NCBI RefSeq assembly: GCF_945869175.1
Contig: NZ_CAMBNZ010000005.1
Span: 1 to 64,000, forward strand
Direction of reading: 5' to 3'
DNA from: Limnohabitans sp. Rim8
GTDB taxonomy: Bacteria > Pseudomonadota > Gammaproteobacteria > Burkholderiales > Burkholderiaceae_C
DNA length: 64,000 bases
The notes beneath the pieces are model-generated. The model was not told where the DNA came from and made no database searches. It saw only the letters and a program-made list of their open reading frames with translations. How positions within the stretch are numbered: position 1 is the stretch's first letter; each line of letters starts with the position of its first letter. This document shows positions 28,934-38,865 of the stretch, one piece after another. The position numbers and the translations under genes were made by a program.

Positions 28934-29886
28934 GGCGCTCGGAACAAGGCGCAGCGCTGCTGACGGCCATGCTGACGGTCACTTTGGTGGCCACCATGGC
29001 CTCGGCCGCCCTGTGGCAGCAATGGCGGCAAGTCGAGATCGAAACCGCCGAACGAGGCCGCAGCCAAACCGCCTGGATGATGACAGGGGCACTGGATTGG
29101 ACCCGCTTGATCCTGCGCGAGGATGCGGTGTCTGCTCAGGGCGCCGGGGTCGACCATTTGGGAGAACCCTGGGCCTTGCCCGTACAAGAGTCCAAACTCT
29201 CGACCTTTTTGTCGCAAGACCAGCAATGGCGTGAAGGCGATGCCGAGGTTTTTTTGTCTGGCCAAATCAGCGATGCCCAATCGCGCCTGAATGTGATGAA
29301 CCTGCTGGACAACGGGCAAATTTCAGTGCCAGCCCTGCAGCGCTTTGGGCGTTTGTTTGAGCGGCTGAACCTGCCTGTGCAAGAGTTGCAAACCCTGGCA
29401 CGCGAGCTGCAGGCCGCCTTTGCCGCCACGAAGTCACCAGGCGGGTCGTCAACATCGGCCCCGCTGATGCCACAGCAAACCGCTCAACTGGTCTGGCTGG
29501 GTCTGAGCCCTGGCACTTTGGCGGCGCTGGAGAACTTCATCACCGTATTGCCTGAGGCCACCGCCGTGAATTTGAACACCGCACCCGCCGAGGTGTTGAT
29601 GGCCAGCCTGCCGGGACTGGAACTGTCCGCCGCACGGCAATTGGTGGCCTTGCGTGAGCGCGGACATTGGCCATCCGTGGAAGCCGCCCGCAAAGCCATG
29701 GGGGCTGTGGGTCAAAATTTACAGGCCGGACAACACGAGGTGCAAAGCCGTTATTTTGAAGTGATCGGCCGCATGCGCATCGACGACGTGGTGCAAGTCG
29801 AGCAACTGCTGGTCAAACGCGAAGGCAACCAGGTCAACATGGTGTGGCGCGTGCGCAGGCCAGTACTTGTCACGCGCGCCCCCTAA
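28930..29886 (+). CDS. gspK: Type II secretion minor pseudopilin GspK
   Basis: EQGAALLTAMLTVTLVATMASAALWQQWRQVEIETAERGRSQ...AVNLNTAPAEVLMASLPGL. Confidence 0.9.
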   Translation: MRRSEQGAALLTAMLTVTLVATMASAALWQQWRQVEIETAERGRSQTAWMMTGALDWTRLILREDAVSAQGAGVDHLGEPWALPVQESKLSTFLSQDQQWREGDAEVFLSGQISDAQSRLNVMNLLDNGQISVPALQRFGRLFERLNLPVQELQTLARELQAAFAATKSPGGSSTSAPLMPQQTAQLVWLGLSPGTLAALENFITVLPEATAVNLNTAPAEVLMASLPGLELSAARQLVALRERGHWPSVEAARKAMGAVGQNLQAGQHEVQSRYFEVIGRMRIDDVVQVEQLLVKREGNQVNMVWRVRRPVLVTRAP

Positions 29887-29898
29887 AATGAACTTTCC

Positions 29899-31137
29899 AT
29901 GCTTACTTTGATTGTTCAGCTGCCCTTGGGCTCCCCCTCACCCAGCACGGTTTATACGTATGCCGAGGTGCAAACAGACGCGTCTGCGCCCGACTGCACC
30001 CTGAAATGGGCGGCGGCCGCTTTATTGCCCTCGGCCGATCGGGGAACCGATGTTATGGTTTTGGTGCCTGCACAGGCCCTGTCATGGCACCGGGTGAGCC
30101 TGCCTGCGGGCTTGCACAAGCACAGCAGCCGACGCCAAGCCGCCTTGCAAGGTTTGTTGGAAGACCGCCTGCTGGACGACCCCACCAGTTTGCACATGGC
30201 CCTGGCCCCCGATTGGCAACGCAGCGAACAACCCTGGGTGGCCGTGTGTGACCGCGAATGGCTGAGCGCTCACCTGCAGGTCTTGGAATCCGTGGGCCTG
30301 ACGGTGCACCGCATCGTGCCTGAATTCGCCCCCACCTCCGCAACCCTTCAGTTGCATGCCCTGGGTGATGCTGAACAGGGCTGGCTGTGGTGCAGCCAAG
30401 TCGAGCGAGGCGTTTGGGGAATGCCCTTGAGCGATCTGCGCACCGATGGCCACGGCTTGTGGCGCACAGAAGAAGAACGCGCTGTGGCCAATGTGCAAGC
30501 CGAACCCGCAGTGGTGGCCTCGGTTTCACAACTTTTGGGCTTGCAAGCCCAGCTCATGGCACCTGGACAACACTGGTTAAGCGCTGCAGCCAATGGCTGG
30601 GATTTGGCGCAATTTGACTTCCAAGCCCTTGCGCAAAGCCGCCGCGTCAAACAAGTGCAGCGTGCGGCCAGCCATTTTTGGCGCCACAGCACTTGGCGGC
30701 CTGTGCGTTGGGGCCTCTACCTGCTGCTGGCCACCCAAGTTGTGGGCCTGAATGCATGGGCCTGGAAAACGCGGACTGATTGGCAAAACCAACAAGCAAG
30801 TTGGAACCAAATGCTGAAGGACTCTTTTCCACAAACCCGCGTGGTGGTGGACGCACCCGTGCAAATGGCCAAAGAAGTGGCCCGCTTGCAACAAGGCTCG
30901 GGCCAATTGGCACCGCAAGACCTCGAAGCCATGTTGGCCGCATGGGGGCAAGCCTTGCCCCCCAACATGGCTGCCCCAACGGCTTGGCGTTACCAAACCG
31001 GACAACTTCATGTGCAAGATTTCAAGGCCAGCGCCAGCGAGCAAAACACCATCACGCAAGCCCTGAACACCCTGGGTTACCAATGGCGCGCGGATGGCAC
31101 TGCCTGGGTCATGCGACCCCAAGAAGGGAAGCAATGA
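29899..31137 (+). CDS. gspL: Type II secretion protein GspL
   Basis: Position plus actin-like cytoplasmic domain and single TM (WGLYLLLATQVVGLNAWAWK). Confidence 0.85.
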   Translation: MLTLIVQLPLGSPSPSTVYTYAEVQTDASAPDCTLKWAAAALLPSADRGTDVMVLVPAQALSWHRVSLPAGLHKHSSRRQAALQGLLEDRLLDDPTSLHMALAPDWQRSEQPWVAVCDREWLSAHLQVLESVGLTVHRIVPEFAPTSATLQLHALGDAEQGWLWCSQVERGVWGMPLSDLRTDGHGLWRTEEERAVANVQAEPAVVASVSQLLGLQAQLMAPGQHWLSAAANGWDLAQFDFQALAQSRRVKQVQRAASHFWRHSTWRPVRWGLYLLLATQVVGLNAWAWKTRTDWQNQQASWNQMLKDSFPQTRVVVDAPVQMAKEVARLQQGSGQLAPQDLEAMLAAWGQALPPNMAAPTAWRYQTGQLHVQDFKASASEQNTITQALNTLGYQWRADGTAWVMRPQEGKQ

Positions 31138-31721
31138 GTTCGCCCTCAACAGAGCAAAAGGCCACAACGCTCACCGCCCTTCGCGCCGCATTGGACCGAG
31201 CTTGGCAGCAACGCTCGGTGCGTGAGCGCCAATTGATGCTTGCCGCTGCTTGGCTTGTGCTGGCGTCTGCGCTTTGGAGTCTGGCCTTGGCCCCCGCGTT
31301 GCGCACTTGGCATGAAGCGCCCACACGCCAAGCCTCATTGGACGTCACATCCAGTCAAATGCAGCAACTGCAAGCGCAAGCAAAATCCTTTAAAAAACCC
31401 TCCACCGTAACCCGGGCTGAAGCGCTTCGCTGGCTGGAAGAAAACATCCCGACACAGCTGGGCAAAGAAACCCGATGGCAGTTGCAAGGTGAGCGCTTGA
31501 GCGTGCAGTTGTCTGGGACATCGCCTGAACGGCTGGCCTCTTGGTTGACACAAGCGCGTGAGCGTGCACAAGCCTTGCCTGTGCAAGCCCAGCTCAACCA
31601 AGCGAATGCTGAAAACACCCAACCCAACGCGTCCAGCAAAAAGCCTAGCCCCTCCAGCGAACCTGAGACCGTCAGCAACGGTATCCGATGGAACGGCACC
31701 TTGCTGTTGAGCCTGCCATGA
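31134..31721 (+). CDS. gspM: Type II secretion protein GspM
   Basis: RSVRERQLMLAAAWLVLASALWSLALAPAL; between gspL and gspN. Confidence 0.82.
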   Translation: MSSPSTEQKATTLTALRAALDRAWQQRSVRERQLMLAAAWLVLASALWSLALAPALRTWHEAPTRQASLDVTSSQMQQLQAQAKSFKKPSTVTRAEALRWLEENIPTQLGKETRWQLQGERLSVQLSGTSPERLASWLTQARERAQALPVQAQLNQANAENTQPNASSKKPSPSSEPETVSNGIRWNGTLLLSLP

Positions 31722-32554
31722 GCGCGCCACGCCACACCATGCCCGCCCTCCCCTTTCGCCCTGCACGACAACAGCAGCCAGCGCCTTGGGCTTGGGCCGG
31801 ACTGGGCACTTTGGCAGGCTTGCTGGTGGCTTTGCTGTTGTGGGCGCCGGCTCAATGGCTGGCTTGGGGTGTGGCACAGGCCAGCCAACACCGCCTGGTG
31901 CTGCAATCGGTCAGAGGCACCCTGTGGAATGGCTCGGCACAACTGCTGCTCAGTGGCGGCGAGGGCAGTCGCGACGCACAGGCGCTGCCCGGGCGGGTTC
32001 AGTGGAAAATTCAACTTGGCTGGCTATCGGCTGCGCTCAGCTTCAACGCCGATTGCTGCATGAGCGCACCCACACAGTGGGTGGTTCGCGCAGATGGCAC
32101 CTCCCTGCGCTTGAGTACCAACAACCACCGCTCACAATGGCCCGCCGTTTTACTGAGCGGATTGGGTGCCCCCTGGAACAGCCTGCAAGCGACTGGTCAA
32201 CTGACTCTCCAAGCCGATGGGCTTGGCCTCCAATGGGCCGCTGGCCGCTGGCTGCTGCAAGGCCAAATGGAGCTCCAAGCGCAGCAAATGGCTTCACGGC
32301 TGAGCACCCTCAAACCCATGGGCAGTTACCGCATCGTTCTGCGTGGCACCCCCGAGGGCAGCCCCACACCCGAGTTGCAACTCAGCACCATGCAAGGGCC
32401 GTTACATCTGACGGGCCAAGGCCAATGGGTGGGGGCCCGTTTGCGATTCACCGGCGAAGCCAGCGCCGAAGAGGGCAGCGAAAGCGCCTTGACCAATTTG
32501 CTCAACATCATCGGCCGCCGCCAAGGCGGCAAAAGCCTGCTTTCATTGGGATAA
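31718..32554 (+). CDS. gspN: Type II secretion protein GspN
   Basis: GLGTLAGLLVALLLWAPAQWLAWGVAQASQHRLVLQSVRGTLWNGSAQLLLSGG. Confidence 0.82.
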   Translation: MSAPRHTMPALPFRPARQQQPAPWAWAGLGTLAGLLVALLLWAPAQWLAWGVAQASQHRLVLQSVRGTLWNGSAQLLLSGGEGSRDAQALPGRVQWKIQLGWLSAALSFNADCCMSAPTQWVVRADGTSLRLSTNNHRSQWPAVLLSGLGAPWNSLQATGQLTLQADGLGLQWAAGRWLLQGQMELQAQQMASRLSTLKPMGSYRIVLRGTPEGSPTPELQLSTMQGPLHLTGQGQWVGARLRFTGEASAEEGSESALTNLLNIIGRRQGGKSLLSLG

Positions 32555-32557
32555 GCC

Positions 32558-34648
32558 ATGCACTCGCCTCACTTTCTGACCACCTCTCGTCTTTCAACCT
32601 TGGCATTCGCCTTGGCATTGGCCTTGACTTGCTGGGGGCCCATGGCCATGGCGCAAACTGTCAAGCCAAAAACCACCCGGGCCAAGGAGCCGGTCACACT
32701 CAATTTCGTCAATGCCGAGATCGAGGCTGTGGCGCGCACTTTGGCGACCTTGTCGGGCCACAACGTTGTGGTTGACCCGCGCGTCAAAGGCACCATGAAC
32801 TTGTCCAGCACCGTGGCGGTGCCCCCCGCGCAAGCACTGCGCTTGTTTGCCTCACAACTGAGAACCCAAGGTTTTGCTCTGGTCGAATCAGGCGGTTTGT
32901 ACACCGTGTTGCCAGAAGCCGAAGCCAAACTGCAAAGCAGTTCAGTCTCTGCAGGTGCTGTACCGGCCAGCAGTGGTCAAATCGTGACCCAAATTTTCAA
33001 GCTCAACCACGAAAATGCCAACAACCTGGTACCCGTGCTGCGCCCCCTCATCAGTCCCAACAACACCATCAACGTGAACCCCGGCACCAACGCGCTGGTC
33101 ATCACCGATTACGGCGACAACCTGCAAAGGCTGGGCCGCATCATTGCCGCGCTGGATGTGGCCAACGCCACAGGGGTGGAAATCATTCGTCTGAAACACG
33201 GCATCGCGGCTGACCTGGCCCCCATGTTGCAACGCCTGATCGATTCCGGTGCCGCTGCCGGAGCGCCCGCAGCCCAAGGCCAAACAGACAACAGTTTCAA
33301 AACCACTGTGCTGGCAGAAGCGCGCACCAACTCGCTGATCGTGCGTGCGGCCAACCCGGCCCGTTTGGCCCTCACGCGTGCTTTGGCCGATCAACTGGAC
33401 CAGCCCAATGCGACGGGCGCAGGCGCCGCCAGTGGCAATATCCATGTGGTCTATTTGAAAAACGCAGACGCCACCAAACTGGCGGTGACTTTGCGCGCTG
33501 CCATCACCGGCCAAGGCGGCGCTACCGGCACGGCGTCCAGTGCATCGCCCACGCCACCACCCTCGGCCACACCAACGGCGACTGCCGGCAGCAGCACAAG
33601 CCCGAACGCGTCGGCACCTTCCACTGGCGGTCAAGTGCAAGCCGATCCGGCCACCAATTCGCTCATCATCACCGCGCCCGAGCCCCAATACCGACAACTG
33701 CGCAGTGTGATCGACATGTTGGACCAACGCCGCGCGCAGGTTTTTGTCGAAAGCCTGATCGCCGAAGTCAGCGCTGACAAAGCGGCCGAATTTGGCGTGC
33801 AATGGATGAGCGGCACAGGCACCGGCAGCAACACCGTGGGTGTGCTGGGGACCAACTTCTCGGTGGGAGGCACCAACCTGTTCACCTTGGCAGCAGGTGC
33901 TGCCGCGGGTCAAATCACTCCGTCGACCGGATTGAACCTGGCCATTGGGCAACAGCGCAACGGGGTTTTGGCCTTAGGCGCGCTGGCGCGGTTTCTACAG
34001 TCCAATGGCGATGCCAACGTGCTGTCGACGCCAAACTTGCTGACACTGGACAACGAAGAAGCCAAAATCGTGATCGGCCAAAACGTGCCTTTTGTGACGG
34101 GCCAATACACCGCCAACAACAGCAGCAGTGGGGCAGTCAACCCATTCCAGACCATCGAGCGCAAAGACGTGGGCTTGACCTTGCGGGTCAAACCGCAGAT
34201 CAGCGAAAGCGGCACAGTCAAACTGCAAATATTTCAAGAAGTCAGCAGCATCGACAGCAAAAGCTCTTCGTCCGCTGGCTTGATCACCAACAAACGCTCC
34301 ATCGAATCCAGCGTGTTGGTCGATGACGGCTCGATTGTGGTGCTGGGTGGACTGCTGCAAGACGACACCACCAACAGCCAAGAGAGAGTCCCTGGTTTGG
34401 GTGACCTGCCCATTTTCGGCAACCTGTTCAAGTCCGAAGCACGCAGCCGCAAAAAAACCAACCTGATGGTGTTTCTGCGCCCTGTGGTCGTGCGCGACGG
34501 TGCGGCCACCGAAGCCTTGTCCATGGGCCGTTATGAGCAAATGCGTTTGAACCAACAGGGCTTCCAGCCCACCGCCACAGGCGCCTTGCCCTTGAATGGC
34601 TCGGCCGTTTTGCCCGACATGGCCGAACCGGCCAAACGTCAGCCCTGA
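32558..34648 (+). CDS. gspD: Type II secretion secretin GspD
   Basis: VTLNFVNAEIEAVARTLATLSGHNVVVDPRVKG; secretin core VPFVTGQYT...SSVLVDDGSIVVLGGLLQD. Confidence 0.95.
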   Translation: MHSPHFLTTSRLSTLAFALALALTCWGPMAMAQTVKPKTTRAKEPVTLNFVNAEIEAVARTLATLSGHNVVVDPRVKGTMNLSSTVAVPPAQALRLFASQLRTQGFALVESGGLYTVLPEAEAKLQSSSVSAGAVPASSGQIVTQIFKLNHENANNLVPVLRPLISPNNTINVNPGTNALVITDYGDNLQRLGRIIAALDVANATGVEIIRLKHGIAADLAPMLQRLIDSGAAAGAPAAQGQTDNSFKTTVLAEARTNSLIVRAANPARLALTRALADQLDQPNATGAGAASGNIHVVYLKNADATKLAVTLRAAITGQGGATGTASSASPTPPPSATPTATAGSSTSPNASAPSTGGQVQADPATNSLIITAPEPQYRQLRSVIDMLDQRRAQVFVESLIAEVSADKAAEFGVQWMSGTGTGSNTVGVLGTNFSVGGTNLFTLAAGAAAGQITPSTGLNLAIGQQRNGVLALGALARFLQSNGDANVLSTPNLLTLDNEEAKIVIGQNVPFVTGQYTANNSSSGAVNPFQTIERKDVGLTLRVKPQISESGTVKLQIFQEVSSIDSKSSSSAGLITNKRSIESSVLVDDGSIVVLGGLLQDDTTNSQERVPGLGDLPIFGNLFKSEARSRKKTNLMVFLRPVVVRDGAATEALSMGRYEQMRLNQQGFQPTATGALPLNGSAVLPDMAEPAKRQP

Positions 34649-34656
34649 AACTGATC

Positions 34657-36063
34657 ATGCGATACCCCCTGCCCTACGCTTTCGCCCGCGCCAGCCGCTT
34701 GTTGCTGGAGGACGATGGCAAGCGCCTGACCCTTTGCTGGTGCGACGAGAGTGACCAGTCGGCCCAATCCGAAGTCACACGCAAATTTGCTGGCCAAGGG
34801 TTACAGATGCAGCACAGCGCCTCAAATGAATTGGCACAACGCATCAACCAAGCCTATTCGGGGGGGCAGGCCAACAGCTCTTCAAGCGCTGCAGCCGTGG
34901 TCAACGAAGTCGAGTCCGAAGCCGACTTGTCACGCATGATGCAAGAGTTGCCCGCGGTAGAAGACCTGCTGGAAGCCAGCGACGACGCGCCCATCATCCG
35001 CATGCTCAACGCTTTGCTGACGCAAGCGGCGCGCGACGGCGCGAGCGACATCCACATCGAACCCTACGAACGCCACAGCAGCGTGCGTTTTCGGGTAGAT
35101 GGCACCTTGCGCGAAGTGGTGCAACCCAACCGCGCCCTGCACGCCGCGCTGATTTCTCGCCTCAAAATCATGGCCGAGTTGGACATCGCCGAAAAACGCC
35201 TGCCCCAAGACGGGCGCATCAGCTTGCGCTTGGGCACGCGCGCGGTCGATGTGCGCGTGTCCACCCTGCCCAGCGCGCATGGCGAACGCGCCGTTTTGCG
35301 CCTTTTGGACAAAAGCGAAGCCCGATTGACCTTGGAGGCTGTGGGCATGCAGGGCAGTGTGTTGCAACAGGTGGACCAACTCATTGGCCAGCCGCACGGC
35401 ATTTTGTTGGTCACCGGCCCCACCGGTTCCGGTAAAACCACCAGCCTTTACGCCGCATTGCAACGGCTGGACGCGGCACGCAACAACATCATGACGGTGG
35501 AAGACCCGATCGAATACGAACTGTCGGGCGTGGGTCAGACACAAGTCAACGCCAAGATCGATTTGAGCTTTGCCAAAGCCTTGCGCGCCATCCTGCGGCA
35601 AGACCCGGACGTGATCATGATCGGCGAGATCCGAGACTTCGAGACGGCGCAAATCGCCATCCAGGCTTCGCTCACGGGCCACCTGGTCTTGGCCACGCTG
35701 CACACCAACGACGCGGCCAGCGCCGTGACGCGCTTGACCGACATGGGCGTGGAGCCGTTTTTGCTGAGCTCATCCCTCTTGGGGGTGCTCGCGCAGCGCT
35801 TGGTCCGCAAACGTTGTACCGCTTGCCATGGAGCCGGTTGCGAGGCCTGCGGTCACACGGGCTATGCTGGGCGCACGGGCATTTTTGAACTGCTGGTGGC
35901 CAGTGATGAGATCCGCGCTCAGATCCACAACCGCGCCGCCGAATCCGATTTGCGAACCACCGCCTTGCAACAAGGCATGGTGCTGATGCGTGACGATGGA
36001 CAACGCCTGGTAGACGCAGGCATCACCAGCACCGAAGAACTGCTGCGTGTGACGCGCGACTGA
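34657..36063 (+). CDS. gspE: Type II secretion ATPase GspE
   Basis: GPTGSGKTTSLYAAL, HIEPYE, short zinc motif RCTACHGAGCEACGHTGYAGRTGIFE. Confidence 0.95.
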   Translation: MRYPLPYAFARASRLLLEDDGKRLTLCWCDESDQSAQSEVTRKFAGQGLQMQHSASNELAQRINQAYSGGQANSSSSAAAVVNEVESEADLSRMMQELPAVEDLLEASDDAPIIRMLNALLTQAARDGASDIHIEPYERHSSVRFRVDGTLREVVQPNRALHAALISRLKIMAELDIAEKRLPQDGRISLRLGTRAVDVRVSTLPSAHGERAVLRLLDKSEARLTLEAVGMQGSVLQQVDQLIGQPHGILLVTGPTGSGKTTSLYAALQRLDAARNNIMTVEDPIEYELSGVGQTQVNAKIDLSFAKALRAILRQDPDVIMIGEIRDFETAQIAIQASLTGHLVLATLHTNDAASAVTRLTDMGVEPFLLSSSLLGVLAQRLVRKRCTACHGAGCEACGHTGYAGRTGIFELLVASDEIRAQIHNRAAESDLRTTALQQGMVLMRDDGQRLVDAGITSTEELLRVTRD

Positions 36064-36070
36064 GCACCCC

Positions 36071-37306
36071 ATGCCCGCCTACCGCTTTGAAGCCCTGCAA
36101 GCCGACGGTGCCACGCGCAAAGGCGTAGTGGAAGCCGACAGCTTGAAATCGGCCCGCACGCAACTGCGCGCCCAATCGCTGGTGCCTCTGGTGGTCGAGG
36201 TCATCTCAGCCGGCACGTCTGACCCCCATTCCAACTTGCCTTGGTGGCAACGCCCGGTGGGTGCAAGCCGCGCTTTCAGCACCAGCCAACGCGCCGTCTG
36301 GACCCGCCAATTGGCAGGTCTGGTCAGCAGCGGCTTGCCGATTGAACGCGCGCTCTCGGCCTTGTCTGATGAGTCCGAACACGACAAACAGCGCCAACTC
36401 ATGGCCGCCATACGCGCCGAAGTCAATTCCGGCAGCAGCCTGGGCCGTGCCTTGGGTCTGCACCCCGGTGAGTTTCCGGCGATTGACCGGGCCGTGATCG
36501 CCGCTGGCGAAGAAAGCGGGCATTTGGGCGATGTGCTGAACCAACTGGCCAACGACCTGGAGGATCAACAGCTCTTGCGCTCTAAACTGTTGTCGGCTTC
36601 GCTTTACCCCGCCATCGTCAGCCTGGTGGCCCTGGCCATCGTGATTTTTTTGGTCACCTCGGTGGTGCCACAGGTGGCGGGTGTGTTTGCCGGCACCAAG
36701 CGCCAGCTGCCTTTACTCACGCTGGCCATGCTGGCCATCAGCGACTTTGTGCGCACATGGGGCTGGCTGGTGATTTTGGCCTTGGCTGGTGGCACTTTCA
36801 GTTTCCGCTTGGCCTTGAAACAAACCGCATTCCGTTTGAAATTTGACGCCGCGTGGTTGCGCCTGCCCTTGATCGGTCGGCTGGCCCGTGGCTACAACAG
36901 TGCCCGCTTTGCCTCCACCTTGGCCATGCTCACAGCTGCGGGGGTGCCCATCCTGAAAGCCCTACAGGCGGCGGCCGACACGCTGTCCAACCAAGCCTTG
37001 CGGGCCGATGCGCTGGAAGCTTTGGTGCGGGTGCGCGAAGGGGCGCCGCTGGGCACCGCCTTGGCACAAAATGCCCGTTTTCCCGGCCTGCTGTCCATGT
37101 TTGCCCGGCTGGGCGAACAGACCGGCCAGCTGCCGGTGATGCTGCAACGGGCGGCCACGCAGTTGTCGTCTGAGGTGCAGCGCCGCGCCATGGCCTTGGC
37201 CACCGTGCTCGAACCCTTGTTGATCGTGGGCATGGGGGGTATGGTCATGTTGATCGTGCTGGCGGTGCTGATGCCGATCATGGAACTCAACCAATGGGTG
37301 AAGTAA
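36071..37306 (+). CDS. gspF: Type II secretion inner-membrane protein GspF
   Basis: MPAYRFEALQADGATRKGVVEADS...; WTRQLAGLVSSGLPIERAL. Confidence 0.95.
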   Translation: MPAYRFEALQADGATRKGVVEADSLKSARTQLRAQSLVPLVVEVISAGTSDPHSNLPWWQRPVGASRAFSTSQRAVWTRQLAGLVSSGLPIERALSALSDESEHDKQRQLMAAIRAEVNSGSSLGRALGLHPGEFPAIDRAVIAAGEESGHLGDVLNQLANDLEDQQLLRSKLLSASLYPAIVSLVALAIVIFLVTSVVPQVAGVFAGTKRQLPLLTLAMLAISDFVRTWGWLVILALAGGTFSFRLALKQTAFRLKFDAAWLRLPLIGRLARGYNSARFASTLAMLTAAGVPILKALQAAADTLSNQALRADALEALVRVREGAPLGTALAQNARFPGLLSMFARLGEQTGQLPVMLQRAATQLSSEVQRRAMALATVLEPLLIVGMGGMVMLIVLAVLMPIMELNQWVK

Positions 37307-37321
37307 GCCCGAGGAGCACGC

Positions 37322-38221
37322 ATGCCCGCTTCCCTTGAAGGCCAACTCGTCGTCGCGATTTCATCGCGCGCCCTCTTCGACTTTGAAGAAGAAAACCTGG
37401 TGTTCGAGCAAGGCGACGACCGGGCTTACATGAAGTTGCAGCTCGATCGGCTGGAGGCGCCTGCCAAACCGGGCGTGGCTTTCTCTCTCGTGCGCAAGCT
37501 GCTGGCTTTCAACGACGCCGATGCGCAGCGGGTGGAAGTGGTCATCTTGTCGCGCAACGACCCGGTATCGGGCATGCGGGTGTTCCGCTCGGCGCAGCAT
37601 TACGGCCTGCCCATCCAGCGCGGCAGTTTCACCCGAGGTCAGCCACCGTGGCGTTACCTCAAACCACTGAACGCCAACCTCTTTTTGTCCACCCACTTGT
37701 CGGATGTGCGTGCGGCTCTGGGTGCGGGTGTGCCCGCCGCGCAGGTGTACCCGCATTCGGCGCTGGCCTCAGAGGCACACCCCCACGAAGTGCGCATCGC
37801 CTTTGACGGCGATGCGGTGCTGTTCTCTGACGAGGCCGAGCGGGTGTTCCAAGCCGAGGGCCTGTCCGCCTTTCAAGCGCATGAGCGCGACAAGGCGGGA
37901 CAACCCTTGCTGGCCGGCCCGTTCAAGCCCTTGCTGGCGGCCCTGCAGCGGCTTCAGCAAGAAGGCACCCCTGCCATGCGGATCCGCACCGCGCTGGTCA
38001 CAGCCCGCAGCGCCCCGGCCCATGAACGTGCCATCCGCACGCTGATGGACTGGAACATCGAAGTGGACGAAGCCATGTTTTTGGGCGGCTTGCCCAAAGG
38101 CGAATTTCTGCGTGAGTTCGAGCCTGATTTTTTCTTTGATGACCAAACCGGTCACATCGAATCGGCGGCCAAGCATGTCCCTTCGGGGCATGTAGCATCA
38201 GGTGTTTCGAACCCGGACTGA
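37322..38221 (+). CDS. 5'-nucleotidase (cytosolic NT5C/cN-I-like family)
   Basis: LVVAISSRALFDFEEENLVFEQGDDRAYMKLQ...RVEVVILSRNDPVSGMRVF. Confidence 0.85.
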   Translation: MPASLEGQLVVAISSRALFDFEEENLVFEQGDDRAYMKLQLDRLEAPAKPGVAFSLVRKLLAFNDADAQRVEVVILSRNDPVSGMRVFRSAQHYGLPIQRGSFTRGQPPWRYLKPLNANLFLSTHLSDVRAALGAGVPAAQVYPHSALASEAHPHEVRIAFDGDAVLFSDEAERVFQAEGLSAFQAHERDKAGQPLLAGPFKPLLAALQRLQQEGTPAMRIRTALVTARSAPAHERAIRTLMDWNIEVDEAMFLGGLPKGEFLREFEPDFFFDDQTGHIESAAKHVPSGHVASGVSNPD

Positions 38222-38225
38222 GCCT

Positions 38226-38849
38226 TCACTTTTTGTCCGCATACGGTGCCACCATTTTCGCGTCGATCCGGTAACTGGACACTCCCATGTGCGTATCGGT
38301 TTGGGTGGCACTCAAAGGGCCGGTGACCCACAAGGAGTCCATCATGCGAAAACGCTTGGTGGGTTTGTCCAGCACCACATGCACGATCTGGTTGGCGGGC
38401 GGCGGCGGCGAATGCACGCAAGCGCCCAAATAGGGCACGAGCAAAAACTCCTTGGTGCCTTCGGGCAAGTCCTCCAGCGGCACCATGTAACCAGGCAAGC
38501 GCACGCTCTGCCCCAGGATCAGCGGGTTGATGGGCGCGTTGTCCCACATCTTGCGCAATTTTTTAAGTGCCTCATCGGCCCTGGGGTCGTTGTCATTGAG
38601 CGCATTGAGGTTCAGGGCTTTGAGGTCTTTGTAAGGGTCCCAGCCCGCTGGAATCAACTGTTCCCAACCGATGGTGCGCGTCTGTCCGGGCATGCTGGTG
38701 CCGGGCGGTGGGGATTCGCCTGACAAGGCGGGCTGCACCTGAGGCACGGTTGCGCGCACCGTGTCACGCACACTTTGGGCCCAAGCTTGGCCCGCGAGCC
38801 CAAGGCCCAAAACAAACAGCCCCCACTTCATCATGGTGTTGCGTTTCAT
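38226..38849 (-). CDS. DUF3299 domain exported protein
   Basis: Signal MKWGLFVLGLGLAGQAWAQ; IGWEQLIPAGWDP...LILGQSVRLPGYMVPLE...FLLVPYLGACVHSPPPPANQIV. Confidence 0.88.
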   Translation of the reverse strand: MKRNTMMKWGLFVLGLGLAGQAWAQSVRDTVRATVPQVQPALSGESPPPGTSMPGQTRTIGWEQLIPAGWDPYKDLKALNLNALNDNDPRADEALKKLRKMWDNAPINPLILGQSVRLPGYMVPLEDLPEGTKEFLLVPYLGACVHSPPPPANQIVHVVLDKPTKRFRMMDSLWVTGPLSATQTDTHMGVSSYRIDAKMVAPYADKK

Positions 38850-38865
38850 CCCTGATCCTTTTTGT

